DNA from: Sphingobacteriales bacterium 16-39-50
GTDB taxonomy: Bacteria > Bacteroidota > Bacteroidia > Sphingobacteriales > Sphingobacteriaceae
Length of the DNA: 64,000 nucleotides
NCBI GenBank assembly: GCA_002257025.1
Contig: NCHA01000001.1
Coordinates: forward strand, 900,110-964,109
Direction of reading: 5' to 3'
Part shown: piece by piece, positions 9,098-18,369 of the stretch
How positions within the stretch are numbered: position 1 is the stretch's first letter
Layout: every line of letters begins with the position of its first letter
Notes under the pieces: generated by a model
Database searches by the model: none
What the model was told of the DNA's origin: nothing
The model's input: only the letters and a program-made list of their open reading frames with translations
Program-made: the position numbers and the translations under genes

Positions 9098-10558
9098 ATG
9101 AGCAAAAACACAGACGAACTTTTTAAAAATGTGGTATCGCATACCAAGGAATATGGTTTTGTATTTCAATCAAGCGAAATATATGATGGTTTAAGTGCGG
9201 TTTATGATTACGGACAGCTGGGATCTGAACTGAAGAATAACCTGAAAACATACTGGTGGAAGAGTATGGTGCAGTTAAACGAGAATATTGTAGGGATTGA
9301 CTCTGCAATCTTCATGCATCCTAAAGTATGGAAAGCAAGCGGTCATGTGGATGGCTTTGCCGATCCGATGATCGATAATAAAGATTCTAAAAAGCGTTAT
9401 CGTGCCGACAATTTATTGGAAGATAAGATTGTCAGATACATAAAGGATGGCAAAGTTGAAAAAGCGGATAAGTTGCAATCTGATATGGAAGCAGCTTTAT
9501 CTGCTGATGACCTGCCGCGATTAAAGGAACTCATTGAGGAACACGAAATCGTTTGTCCGGTTTCAGGAACCCGCAACTGGACAGAGGTGAGACAATTTAA
9601 CCTTATGTTCTCTACCCAGATGGGTGCCATGGCCGAAGGATCTGACGAAGTGTATCTGCGTCCTGAAACTGCCCAGGGAATTTTTGTTAACTTCCTGAAT
9701 GTTCAGAAATCAGGCAGAATGCGAATTCCATTTGGAATCGCGCAAATCGGAAAAGCTTTCCGTAATGAGGTAATTGCAAGACAGTTCATCATGCGTATGC
9801 GTGAGTTTGAGCAGATGGAAATGCAGTTCTTTGTGAAACCGGGAACAGAAATGGAATGGTATAATCACTGGAAAGATGCCCGTTTAAAATGGCATCTTGC
9901 TTTAGGCACTCCTGCTGAAAAATATCGTTATCATGATCATACCAAACTGGCGCATTACGCCAATGCTGCTGTAGATATCGAATTTGAATTCCCTTTTGGA
10001 TTTAAAGAGGTAGAAGGCATTCATAGCCGTACTGATTTCGATCTGAGCCAGCATGAGAAATACTCTGGCAAGAAACTGCAGTACTTTGATACTGCAGAGA
10101 ATAAGAATTATGTGCCTTATGTGATTGAAACATCCATTGGTTTAGACCGCTTGTTCTTGTTGACACTCTGCAATGCTTATGAAGAACAGGATCTGAGCAA
10201 TGATGAAAAGCAGGATTCACGTACTGTTTTACACTTACACCCTTGTCTTGCGCCGGTCAAAGCAGCTATTTTCCCGTTAACTAAAAAAGACAGCTTACCT
10301 GAAAAAGCACGTGAAATCATGGATCTTCTCAAGCTGGATTTCAATTTACAGTATGATGAAAAAGATTCTATCGGAAAAAGATACCGCAGGCAAGATGCGA
10401 TAGGTACACCTATATGTATCACTGTCGACCATCAAACATTAGAGGATAATACAGTTACTATCAGGCACCGCGACAGCATGGAACAGGAACGTGTGAATGC
10501 AGATCAGCTGGAGAAGATTATTTCGGATATGGTGAGTTGGAAAAATCTGCTTAAATAG
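9098..10558 (+). CDS. glyS: Glycyl-tRNA synthetase, single-chain (alpha2) type
   Basis: 486 residues of the one-gene, eukaryote-like class II enzyme rather than the bacterial alpha2beta2 GlyQ/GlyS type. Visible are the N-terminal catalytic start (YGFVFQSSEIYDGLSAVYDYGQLG), class II motif 2 (FRNEVIARQFIMRMREFEQMEMQFF), motif 3 (ETSIGLDRLFLL) and a C-terminal anticodon-binding domain (LHPCLAPVKAAIFPL to the end). It charges tRNA-Gly with glycine. It is monocistronic, with a TAnnTTTG box directly upstream and repeat DNA beginning at its stop codon. Confidence 0.96.
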   Translation: MSKNTDELFKNVVSHTKEYGFVFQSSEIYDGLSAVYDYGQLGSELKNNLKTYWWKSMVQLNENIVGIDSAIFMHPKVWKASGHVDGFADPMIDNKDSKKRYRADNLLEDKIVRYIKDGKVEKADKLQSDMEAALSADDLPRLKELIEEHEIVCPVSGTRNWTEVRQFNLMFSTQMGAMAEGSDEVYLRPETAQGIFVNFLNVQKSGRMRIPFGIAQIGKAFRNEVIARQFIMRMREFEQMEMQFFVKPGTEMEWYNHWKDARLKWHLALGTPAEKYRYHDHTKLAHYANAAVDIEFEFPFGFKEVEGIHSRTDFDLSQHEKYSGKKLQYFDTAENKNYVPYVIETSIGLDRLFLLTLCNAYEEQDLSNDEKQDSRTVLHLHPCLAPVKAAIFPLTKKDSLPEKAREIMDLLKLDFNLQYDEKDSIGKRYRRQDAIGTPICITVDHQTLEDNTVTIRHRDSMEQERVNADQLEKIISDMVSWKNLLK

Positions 10559-10712
10559 GGTAATCAGGAGGATTAGGATTAAAGGATTGCTTGATTTTTG
10601 GGGAGAATACAATTGTCTGGATTAGGATTTTAGGATTAGAGGATTTTTCTGAAAGGCTAAGTTGTCTGAACTGTGATTAGTAAGATTAAGGTGATTTTGA
10701 TGATTAATTCTC
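10559..10712. repeat. Degenerate copies of the GTCTGAA repeat-unit family
   Basis: Directly after the glyS stop. A left half-unit starts at 10615 (gtctggattaggatt) and another at 10674 (gtctgaactgtgatt...gattaaggtgatt), joined by the spacer-like aaaggctaagtt. These match the ends and spacers of the ordered array at 27146-27557. Both units are incomplete. Confidence 0.6.
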
Positions 10713-11078
10713 TACACCCGGATTTATAAACCAAGAAAAATCGTTTTCTGTAAACGAATATTTAGGCACTGCGCTATCCCCCTTTGGAGGCGCATTTGGC
10801 CTAGCGTGTTGGCAGGGGGAGGATGTCCGGCAATTAATAAAATTCATTTACCTTACCCTTTAATTCCCCCGCCGGCGGGGGACACTGGGCGCCTGGAAAT
10901 ATTGCTAAAAGAATGTATTTTCTTCTTTACTCAAATTCCTTAGGCTACATGCTTGTCCCCCTTTGGTCCAAAGGACTCCTTCGGAGAGGGAGTTGAGGCG
11001 AGGCCACCAAACCTAAACCCCTCATTTTCAGCAAAAAGCTTTCTACTTTGCCATGACAATAGAGAAATTCAAAAACCA
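10713..11078. other. Intergenic region with GC-rich hairpin fragments, no gene seen
   Basis: No convincing reading frame. It contains GC-rich pieces unlike the flanks: ccccctttggaggcgcatttgg..., cccccgccggcggggg (a palindrome near 10870) and ccctttggtccaaaggactccttcggagaggg (two nested hairpins near 10960-10990). Their recurring CCCCTTTG/GGGGAGG theme suggests old degraded repeat elements. Confidence 0.5.
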
Positions 11079-11086
11079 TATCTTTG
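11079..11086 (+). promoter_or_regulatory. -7 promoter box of the L,D-transpeptidase gene
   Basis: TATCTTTG, a perfect TAnnTTTG, about 100 bases before the ATG, giving a long AT-rich leader. Confidence 0.55.
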
Positions 11087-11188
11087 TAACACAAAAAAGA
11101 AAAGCCTATAGCATTAATTTACTCAATACAGTTTTAAACAATTAATCATCAAGAAATACGTTTAAAAAGGGTTTAACCAGAGAAATTT

Positions 11189-12016
11189 ATGAAGAAACAT
11201 TCATTCCGGGCAATTTTCGCTCTGCTATTAATCACAACAATTCCGGCAATCAGCTGGGTTTCAGCCAGTAAGTCACATTTAAAATTTTTTGATTCTGTAG
11301 GCGATGAAGGTGGTGAAAAATCTAAAACTACTACAGCCAACACAAGCTCTAGCGCCGAACTATTCGTTCAGCATGTAAATTCTGTTTATGAACAAGCCGG
11401 ATTAGCAGAAAGCGGATTGGATCAGGACGTGTTTAAGAAAGCATTGGTTGGCTATTATAATCTTAAAAAATCACAATTACTATCTGCTCAAAAAGCTGTC
11501 ATTACTATAATCGATTTCAGTAAAAAAAGCAGCCAGAAAAGATTATGGATAGTGGATCTTGCAAATAACAAGCTCTTATTCAACACGCTTGTGGCTCATG
11601 GCCAGGGCAGCGGACTTGATATGGCAACTAGTTTCTCTAATCAGCCTAATTCGCATCAAAGTAGTCTCGGGTTTTACGTAACAAGCGATACTTATCAGGG
11701 AAAACACGGACTTTCTATGCGTCTGGAGGGAATGGATAAAGGATTCAACACCAATGCGATGGATCGTGCAGTTGTGGTACATGGTGCTGATTACGTGAGC
11801 GAATCTTTTGTAAAAACTCACGGACGTTTGGGAAGAAGTCACGGTTGTCCGGCTTTACCAACAGATCTGACCAAAACAATTATCAATGTTATCAAAGGTC
11901 AGACCTGCTTATTTATCAACGGACCTGAAGAAAAATACAATTCAAATTTCTTGGATCAGAATATCGCTGTATCTAACTTTATTTCAACATCAAATTCAGT
12001 ACAGGCAAGTATTTAA
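11189..12016 (+). CDS. Murein L,D-transpeptidase catalytic domain protein (YkuD_2 type)
   Basis: 275 residues with an N-terminal signal/anchor (FALLLITTIPAISWVSA). The catalytic motif is HGRLGRSHGCPALP near residues 210-223, with the nucleophile Cys in SHGC and the upstream VVHGADYVSE His. This is the YkuD_2 family (PF13645), common in Bacteroidota. Proteins of this fold cross-link or edit peptidoglycan in the periplasm, although the exact reaction of this subfamily is poorly studied. Strands such as IIDFSKKSSQKRLWIVDL and TLVAHGQGSG fit the YkuD core. It has its own promoter and a strong terminator. Confidence 0.88.
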   Translation: MKKHSFRAIFALLLITTIPAISWVSASKSHLKFFDSVGDEGGEKSKTTTANTSSSAELFVQHVNSVYEQAGLAESGLDQDVFKKALVGYYNLKKSQLLSAQKAVITIIDFSKKSSQKRLWIVDLANNKLLFNTLVAHGQGSGLDMATSFSNQPNSHQSSLGFYVTSDTYQGKHGLSMRLEGMDKGFNTNAMDRAVVVHGADYVSESFVKTHGRLGRSHGCPALPTDLTKTIINVIKGQTCLFINGPEEKYNSNFLDQNIAVSNFISTSNSVQASI

Positions 12017-12030
12017 ATCCTGACCATATA

Positions 12031-12064
12031 AAAAGGGAGATTTGAGCAATCAAATCTCCCTTTT
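12031..12064 (+). terminator. Intrinsic terminator after the L,D-transpeptidase gene
   Basis: A perfect 14-bp stem (aaaagggagatttg / caaatctccctttt) with a six-base loop, 15 bases after the stop and followed by further T. Confidence 0.9.
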
Positions 12065-12071
12065 GCTTTTA

Positions 12072-12079
12072 TATCTTTG
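12072..12079 (+). promoter_or_regulatory. -7 promoter box of the glycosyltransferase cluster
   Basis: TATCTTTG, six bases before the ATG at 12086 and just after the terminator. The spacing suggests a nearly leaderless mRNA. Confidence 0.6.
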
Positions 12080-12085
12080 CCCGAT

Positions 12086-13684
12086 ATGATGCAAAAGCTG
12101 GAAAATTTCCTGATTAAACATCCGGGAAAGGCATTCTTCTTCCTGATCATCTTTTCCATACCTGCATTTTTTATCAATCTGGGGCTTTTAGCCTTATTTG
12201 CTGATGAACCTACCCGGGCAAACGTAGCCCTTGAAATGATTCTTAGCAAAAACTATGCTGTGCCCACCATTGGAGCAGAGTATTATTACAATAAGCCCCC
12301 TTTTTATAACTGGATACTTGCCGGAGTTTACCAGCTCAGTGGAAATTATTCAGAATTTACCACACGCCTGCCTGCGATCATCCCGATGTTTTTGTTCGCA
12401 ATCACAATCTATTTTTCTGTATCCTTCTTTCTGAAAGACAAAAGAATAGCAGCAATCAGTGGAATTCTGTTTCTGGTTAACGGGAGGATGCTGATCTATG
12501 ATTCCATGCTTGGACATATTGATATTTTCTATTCCTGGCTAACCTTCAGCTCTTTTATGCTGATCTTTTATTTCCTTCAAAAGAAGAATTGGTTTTTGCT
12601 TTTCTTCATTTCTTATTTGATCACAGCCATTACCTTTCTCAGCAAAGGACTACCATCAATTGTTTTTCAGGGTTTTACACTCATGGCAGTCCTCGCTTAT
12701 ACCAAAAACTTTAAGAAACTCTTCAGCTGGCAGCATATACTTAGCGGACTCATTTGTGTATTAATTATTGCTGCTTATTTCTGGAACTATTATCAGTACA
12801 ATCCGAATTTAGAGGGTTATTTCAGCACAATTTGGGATCAGAGCAGCCAAAGGACAGTTTCAGAATTCGGCTTGACGCAAAGTTTGATTCATATCATAAG
12901 CTTCCCTTTTGAACATGCCGGGCACCTTTTCCCAGCCAGTTTATTGTTGCTATTTTGCTTTCATAAGGAATTTTTAACCGGAATTAAAAACAATCCATTT
13001 TTAACATTCATCTCCCTCGTTTTCCTGGCGAATATCTGGGTTTACTGGTTATCGCCTCAAACCAGACCGAGATATTTATTGATGTTATACCCGCTTCTGT
13101 TCATCATCTGGACACATGCGTATTTCACATATCGTGAAAAACTACCGGGAATTAATACTTTCTTCAATAAATTAATGCTGATTCTGGCAGTGCTGGTTAG
13201 TTTATGTATTCCGGGCGCATTATTTTTCGATTTGCAGAATTATGTGCCCTATCTTCTACCCAAGGTCATTGCGCTTAGCATTGCTGGTGCATTGATCTCT
13301 TACACAATCTATCGACTGAAAACCGGAAAAATATTTGCGTTCATCAGCCTCCTGATTATAGTTAGATTTGCTTTCAGCTGGTTCGTAATTCCGCACAGGT
13401 ATGAACACCTCGAAGACCGTCACTACCGTGATGCAGCAATTGAAGTAGGCAATATTTCTAAAAGCCAGGAATTTTATTTTTATCAGTATCATCCTGCAGA
13501 GCTGGATATTCCGCATCACGACCGTCTGATATTCTATATTCAGCGCAGCAGGATGAAGCAGGTGAAATTTACCGAAGCGCTTAGTAAGCCAGGTTATTAT
13601 TTTACCTTTGACAAAGATTTGGATAATCCCAAAGCAACATTGGTAAAAACATACCGGAACCTCAAACTCTACCAGGTAAAATGA
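12086..13684 (+). CDS. Membrane glycosyltransferase, GT39/ArnT-like
   Basis: 532 residues from the ATG at 12086; the TTG at 12077 is in frame but lies inside the -7 box. About eleven membrane helices, with the ArnT/PMT first periplasmic loop motif FADEPTRANVALEM near residue 40 and the conserved GAEYYYNKPPFYNW. These enzymes move a sugar from a polyprenyl-phosphate carrier onto lipid A, protein or glycan in the periplasm. The last four bases overlap the next gene, a GT2 that makes such polyprenyl-linked sugars, so the two probably act together. The acceptor is unknown. Confidence 0.87.
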   Translation: MMQKLENFLIKHPGKAFFFLIIFSIPAFFINLGLLALFADEPTRANVALEMILSKNYAVPTIGAEYYYNKPPFYNWILAGVYQLSGNYSEFTTRLPAIIPMFLFAITIYFSVSFFLKDKRIAAISGILFLVNGRMLIYDSMLGHIDIFYSWLTFSSFMLIFYFLQKKNWFLLFFISYLITAITFLSKGLPSIVFQGFTLMAVLAYTKNFKKLFSWQHILSGLICVLIIAAYFWNYYQYNPNLEGYFSTIWDQSSQRTVSEFGLTQSLIHIISFPFEHAGHLFPASLLLLFCFHKEFLTGIKNNPFLTFISLVFLANIWVYWLSPQTRPRYLLMLYPLLFIIWTHAYFTYREKLPGINTFFNKLMLILAVLVSLCIPGALFFDLQNYVPYLLPKVIALSIAGALISYTIYRLKTGKIFAFISLLIIVRFAFSWFVIPHRYEHLEDRHYRDAAIEVGNISKSQEFYFYQYHPAELDIPHHDRLIFYIQRSRMKQVKFTEALSKPGYYFTFDKDLDNPKATLVKTYRNLKLYQVK

Positions 13685-14637
13685 GAGAACTATCTGTTGT
13701 AATCACCGTTTTAAACGAACGGGATAATATTGTACCGCTGATCGGCGCTTTGAAAGATGCCTTAACAGGAATTGATTATGAAGTAATTTTTATTGATGAT
13801 GGTTCAAATGACGGAACTCAGAAACAGATCCGTGAGCATGCAGATGAAAGAATCAAACTGGTCGAATTAAGAAAAAACTACGGACAAAGTACTGCTATGA
13901 CGGCAGGAATTGATCATGCAGAAGGCACTTATATCGCATTGATTGATGGTGATCTTCAGAATGATCCTTCTGATATCCCTTTCATGCTTCAAAAAATGAA
14001 GGATGAAGATTGGGATGTAGTTGCCGGAAACCGCGCAAACCGCCAGGATGGAGTATTCCTTCGTAAAATCCCCTCAAAAATTGCAAATGCGATAATCCGG
14101 AGAATGACCGGGGTTTATATCAAGGATTATGGCTGTACATTAAAAGTATTTAAACGCGAGATCGCCGAAGACCTTGGCATTTATGGAGAATTACACCGAT
14201 TTATTCCTGTGCTCGCCAAATTACAGGGTGCAAGCATCACGCAGGTTGATGTGAAGCATCATGCACGGATTCATGGGACATCCAAATATGGGCTTAACCG
14301 CACATTTAAAGTAATGGCCGACCTGATTACGATGGTTTTCTTCAGAAAATACATTCAAAAGCCCATGCACCTCTTTGGCAGTATGGGGTTCATTTCCCTG
14401 GGACTTGGAATCCTGATAAATACCTACCTCCTTGTTCTGAAGCTGATGGGTCAGGATATCTGGGGTAAACCTATATTGATATTAGGCCTTATTTTTTTAC
14501 TCGGAGGGATACAACTGATTACCTTCGGAATTTTAGCAGAAATTAATGTGGACTCTGTTAAAAATATCAATAACGGGTCTTTCTTTATATCTGGTGTCAA
14601 GAAAGGTCGAATTCAACGACCTCAAAGATGCTTTTGA
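13681..14637 (+). CDS. GT2 polyprenyl-phosphate sugar transferase (DPM1/GtrB-like), odd C-terminus
   Basis: 318 residues. The GT-A domain shows VVITVLNERDNI at the N-terminus, FIDDGSNDGT (nucleotide binding), the DXD-like IDGDLQNDP and GTSKYGLNR. Two membrane helices follow, at about 232-255 and 268-290. It would build polyprenyl-phosphate-hexose for the upstream GT39. After the helix (LITFGILAEIN) related proteins usually continue with an Arg-Thr-Tyr-Tyr-Glu-Ser-type tail; here the frame runs 92 bases into the next gene and ends in an unrelated basic tail (SGVKKGRIQRPQRCF). This looks like a deletion that replaced the true C-terminus. Confidence 0.88.
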   Translation: MRELSVVITVLNERDNIVPLIGALKDALTGIDYEVIFIDDGSNDGTQKQIREHADERIKLVELRKNYGQSTAMTAGIDHAEGTYIALIDGDLQNDPSDIPFMLQKMKDEDWDVVAGNRANRQDGVFLRKIPSKIANAIIRRMTGVYIKDYGCTLKVFKREIAEDLGIYGELHRFIPVLAKLQGASITQVDVKHHARIHGTSKYGLNRTFKVMADLITMVFFRKYIQKPMHLFGSMGFISLGLGILINTYLLVLKLMGQDIWGKPILILGLIFLLGGIQLITFGILAEINVDSVKNINNGSFFISGVKKGRIQRPQRCF

Positions 14638-15421
14638 TAAGTCTAACCCTATTTTTCTGTTTTTAGCATTCATCGCATTTGTAATCTCACAATTAATCTC
14701 TTCCTCACGTCTGAATACATTTTTTAAGGGTATCGGACTGAAGATCACAGAGACATATAATTTCAAGATCTACTTGCTTGGTATGTTCTACAATCTTTTT
14801 CTCCCGGGCGGTATTGGCGGAGATGGTTACAAAATATTTCTGCTGCGCAAAAAATTCGAAATCAAAGGCCGCAGACTGTTTCAGGCTATATTTTTCGATC
14901 GACTGAGTGGGCTGTGGGCATTAGGGCTGATTATTTCGGCACTGGTCATCTTTATCCCGCACCTGGGCATCCCGAACTGGGTTCCGGTGCTGGTAGTAGC
15001 GGCAGGCACAGTAGCCTATTATGCGGTCATGAGAAAATTTTTCAGTGACTACAGCAAGCAGTTTGTACTTTCGCATATCAAAGCCCTGATGGTACAATCT
15101 ATGCAGGTAATTTCGGTTATTTTGCTCTTGTACGCCTTGAATTTTGAAGGAAAATTCTCCCCTTACCTCTTTATGTTTCTGCTTTCCTCACTCGTGGCTA
15201 TTTTTCCTTTTACCGTTGGCGGACTTGGTGCCAGAGAATTAGTGTTTGTTTATGGCGCTCAATATTTCCTGATGGACCAGCACCTGGCGGTTATCATCAG
15301 TCTGCTCTTCTATTGCATATCAGCACTGCTCTCATTCAGTGGAATTTATTTCGTTTTTCATCCTCAGAAAATCGGAGTGAATAAAATTGATCTGAAAGAG
15401 GATATTGAGATTGAGAAGTGA
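14546..15421 (+). CDS. Lysylphosphatidylglycerol synthase-like flippase domain protein (UPF0104)
   Basis: 291 residues with about seven to eight membrane helices. The family pattern is present: LYLVSRKVEFNDLKDAF at the N-terminus, LPGGIGGDGYKIFLLRKKF near residues 88-105, FFDRLSGLWALG, and the closing VGGLGARELVFVYGA. It belongs to the membrane half of MprF / AglD-type proteins, which move lipids or assist polyprenyl-linked glycosylation. It overlaps the upstream GT2 by 92 bases in another frame. The three genes look like one lipid-carrier glycosylation operon. Confidence 0.85.
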   Translation: MWTLLKISITGLSLYLVSRKVEFNDLKDAFDKSNPIFLFLAFIAFVISQLISSSRLNTFFKGIGLKITETYNFKIYLLGMFYNLFLPGGIGGDGYKIFLLRKKFEIKGRRLFQAIFFDRLSGLWALGLIISALVIFIPHLGIPNWVPVLVVAAGTVAYYAVMRKFFSDYSKQFVLSHIKALMVQSMQVISVILLLYALNFEGKFSPYLFMFLLSSLVAIFPFTVGGLGARELVFVYGAQYFLMDQHLAVIISLLFYCISALLSFSGIYFVFHPQKIGVNKIDLKEDIEIEK

Positions 15422-15460
15422 AAAGAAGGGAATGGGGAATAGGAAATGGGAAATGAATCT
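15419..15460. repeat. Purine-rich GGGAATGG repeat at gene 3' end
   Basis: gaagtgaaaagaagggaatggggaataggaaatgggaaatgaatc starts at the stop codon of the flippase gene. It resembles the run at 8918-8950. Confidence 0.45.
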
Positions 15461-15698
15461 TTAAATTAGCTAACTGGTAGCTAATTTGGCATCTGTTAAA
15501 TAACGCGTAAATATATAATCCATCATAGCCCTAAATCCCACGCAAAAAATTATCAGGCTTGATCACAAAAAATTAAAACATACTTAACATTGAATGTTTA
15601 ATTTTAATCAAGTGTTGGGCTCTTGTCCAATTCAGAACTTGCGTCACATTGAATAGCAAGTTATTATTTGGGATATATCTTATTTAGAAACGAAAGCC

Positions 15699-18347
15699 AT
15701 GAAGTCTGTAATCAAATCGATTTTTGAATTTATGTCAAAACCTAAGAGATCATTAAGCATGATCCTATCAAATATGCAGAATTATGCTATTGCACTTACT
15801 TTCTTCTCTTTGATCTCCTTATCCGGCTGCGGTGTAAATAATAAAGAATGGGATTTCAATACTTTATTTGAAAATTCGAAAGACAAGTTTAAAAATAACT
15901 CAGTAGTGGGTGCGCAGGAGGATAATACACGGATTGTGGCTACTTCACAAATCATCGATCCGGCAGGTGAGACCATCAGCTTCCCCGGTCGTCCGGTAGA
16001 TCTGGCGCTGAATAATTCAGGAAGCGTTTTAGCTGTTAAAAACAATACTTCAATTGTATTTATGAGCGCAGAAAAGCATACTGTAATGCAAACCCTGAAA
16101 CTCCCTGCAGGAGGTCATAGTTTTAACGGCATTACATGGAGCTCTGATGATCAAAAAGTATGGACTACAGATAGCCGGGGATATTTACGCTCCGCAAAAT
16201 TAATAAGCGGCAGTTATGCCTGGGATGATGCTATTTTACTGCCAGGACCAACTCCAGGTGATAAAAGTGGCCCCTATCCGGGTGGTTTAACAATAGATGA
16301 CCAGAAGGGGTATGCTTATGTGGCTTTAAGCCGCAATAACGCCCTCGCTATCGTTAATCTTAAAACCAAACAACTTGAATTGCAGATCCGGGTAGGAATC
16401 TCGCCATACTCTGTACTCATGCACGAAAACATAGCTTATGTTTCCAATTGGGGTGGTCGTCAGCCAATCTCCGGCGATAAAACGGGTCCATCGGGCGGTT
16501 CAAATGTCGTAGTCGACCCTAAAACAGGTATTGCCTCTTCAGGGACTGTCTCTGTGCTTGATCTGAATACTAAGAAAGTGATAAAAGAAATTGAGGTTCA
16601 TTTGCATCCTAGTGGCATGAGTTATTCTCCCGACAAGACAAAGCTTTATGTAGCCAACGCCAACAGTGATTTGATTTCCGTGATCGATACCAGAACAAAT
16701 TCTGTCATAAAGGATTTGAGTTCCAAGCCGATGGCTGATTTACCTTTTGGAAGCGCACCAAATGCAGTTGCAGTAAGTCCGGATGGTAAAACACTGTTTG
16801 CAGCCAATGGAGGCAATAATCATATCGCAGTCATTGACCTTAGCAGCGGAAAAGTTAAAGGGCTTATACCCAGCGGCTGGTATCCCGGTGCGGTTCTGTT
16901 ATCACGGGATGGAAGCAAACTTTTTGTTGCAAATATCAAGGGAAATGGCAGTCCCCAGACGGGTTTACGCGAAAAAGGCATCAACTCGCATGATCACTCG
17001 GGTTCAGTTTCCTTTATTACAGTTCCCGATTCTGAAAATTTAAGAGAATATACGATTCGGGCTGCTACGACCATGCGACTACCTAAAATCACTCAGTCAT
17101 TGCGGCTGGAACGAGTTAATGAGAGGATTGTTCCTGTACCTACACGTCCGGGTGAAAAATCTGTATTCAAGCATGTACTGTACATCATCAAAGAAAACCG
17201 CACCTATGACCAGGTTTTTGGAGATCTTCCACAAGGCAAAGGAGACAGTTCTTTGACTCAGTTCGGCAGAAAAGTAACACCAAATCATCATGCTTTGGCT
17301 GAGAATTTTGTACTTCTGGATAATACCTATTGCAATGGCGTATTGAGTGCCGACGGACATCAGTGGGCTAATGAGGGTTACGTGACAGATTACCTTGAAA
17401 AAAGCTTTGGGGGATTCGTACGCAGCTATCCTTATGAGGGTGATGATGCATTGGCATTTGCCTCTTCGGGTTTTATTTGGGATAAAGTTTTAGAAGCCGG
17501 ACTTACATTCAGGAATTATGGCGAATTCGTTACAGCAAAAGTTGAGCCTGCCAATGCCAGCTGGACGCAGTTATATAATGACTATAAAAACGGGACAAGG
17601 AATGTAAAGATCAAAGCCACCAGTAAATTGCATACTCTGGAGCCTTACCTCTGCCCTACCTTCGTTGGCTTTCCAAGTTCTATACCGGATGTTTACCGTG
17701 CCGGGGAATTTCTAAAAGAATTCAGGGAGTATGAGAAAACAAACTCCTTACCCAATTTCATGATCATGCTTTTACCTAACGATCATACAACTGGCACCAG
17801 GGAAGGCTATCCAACTCCAAGGGCTCAGGTGGCAGATAATGATTTGGCACTCGGGCAAATTGTGGAAGCGGTAAGTAACAGTAAATTCTGGAAGGAAACC
17901 GCTATTTTCGTCATTGAGGATGATCCCCAGGCTGGTCTCGATCATATTGACGGTCGCCGTACTGTAGCACTTTGTATCAGTCCGTATACCAAAAGGGGCG
18001 CAGTAGTGAATTCCCATTATAATCAAAACAGCATCTTGCGGACCATCGAATTGATTTTAGGGCTGCCACCTATGAGCCAGTTTGATATGATCGCAAATCC
18101 TATGACCGATTGTTTCACAAGTAAACCCGACTTCAGGCCATACAAAGCATTACCTAATCAGATTCCACTCGATGAAATGAATCCTAAACTTTCAGCTTTG
18201 TCTGGCAAGAGGAAATTTTGGGCTCAAAAATCAATGGAAATGTTATTGGATGAACTTGACCAGGCGAATGAGGATACCTTAAACCTTATTTTATGGTATT
18301 CGGTTAAAGGATACAATACACCTTACCCTAAACTTGCACGAAAATAG
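15699..18347 (+). CDS. YncE-like beta-propeller fused to an alkaline phosphatase/phosphoesterase domain
   Basis: 882 residues. A signal region ends in the lipobox-like LISLSGCGVNN (Cys about 45); a shorter start at MILSNMQ would also give a normal lipoprotein signal. Residues about 80-450 are a seven-bladed propeller with YVAN/DTRTNSVI-type repeats (MSYSPDKTKLYVANANSDLISVIDTR). Residues about 485-850 are a phosphoesterase domain (LYIIKENRTYDQVFGDL, CNGVLSADGHQWANEGYVTDY, FVIEDDPQAGLDHIDGRR). Family precedent suggests a periplasmic phosphoesterase; the substrate is unknown. About 280 bases without a gene precede it. Confidence 0.88.
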   Translation: MKSVIKSIFEFMSKPKRSLSMILSNMQNYAIALTFFSLISLSGCGVNNKEWDFNTLFENSKDKFKNNSVVGAQEDNTRIVATSQIIDPAGETISFPGRPVDLALNNSGSVLAVKNNTSIVFMSAEKHTVMQTLKLPAGGHSFNGITWSSDDQKVWTTDSRGYLRSAKLISGSYAWDDAILLPGPTPGDKSGPYPGGLTIDDQKGYAYVALSRNNALAIVNLKTKQLELQIRVGISPYSVLMHENIAYVSNWGGRQPISGDKTGPSGGSNVVVDPKTGIASSGTVSVLDLNTKKVIKEIEVHLHPSGMSYSPDKTKLYVANANSDLISVIDTRTNSVIKDLSSKPMADLPFGSAPNAVAVSPDGKTLFAANGGNNHIAVIDLSSGKVKGLIPSGWYPGAVLLSRDGSKLFVANIKGNGSPQTGLREKGINSHDHSGSVSFITVPDSENLREYTIRAATTMRLPKITQSLRLERVNERIVPVPTRPGEKSVFKHVLYIIKENRTYDQVFGDLPQGKGDSSLTQFGRKVTPNHHALAENFVLLDNTYCNGVLSADGHQWANEGYVTDYLEKSFGGFVRSYPYEGDDALAFASSGFIWDKVLEAGLTFRNYGEFVTAKVEPANASWTQLYNDYKNGTRNVKIKATSKLHTLEPYLCPTFVGFPSSIPDVYRAGEFLKEFREYEKTNSLPNFMIMLLPNDHTTGTREGYPTPRAQVADNDLALGQIVEAVSNSKFWKETAIFVIEDDPQAGLDHIDGRRTVALCISPYTKRGAVVNSHYNQNSILRTIELILGLPPMSQFDMIANPMTDCFTSKPDFRPYKALPNQIPLDEMNPKLSALSGKRKFWAQKSMEMLLDELDQANEDTLNLILWYSVKGYNTPYPKLARK

Positions 18348-18369
18348 TTTCCGTTTAAGGTATTATCAA

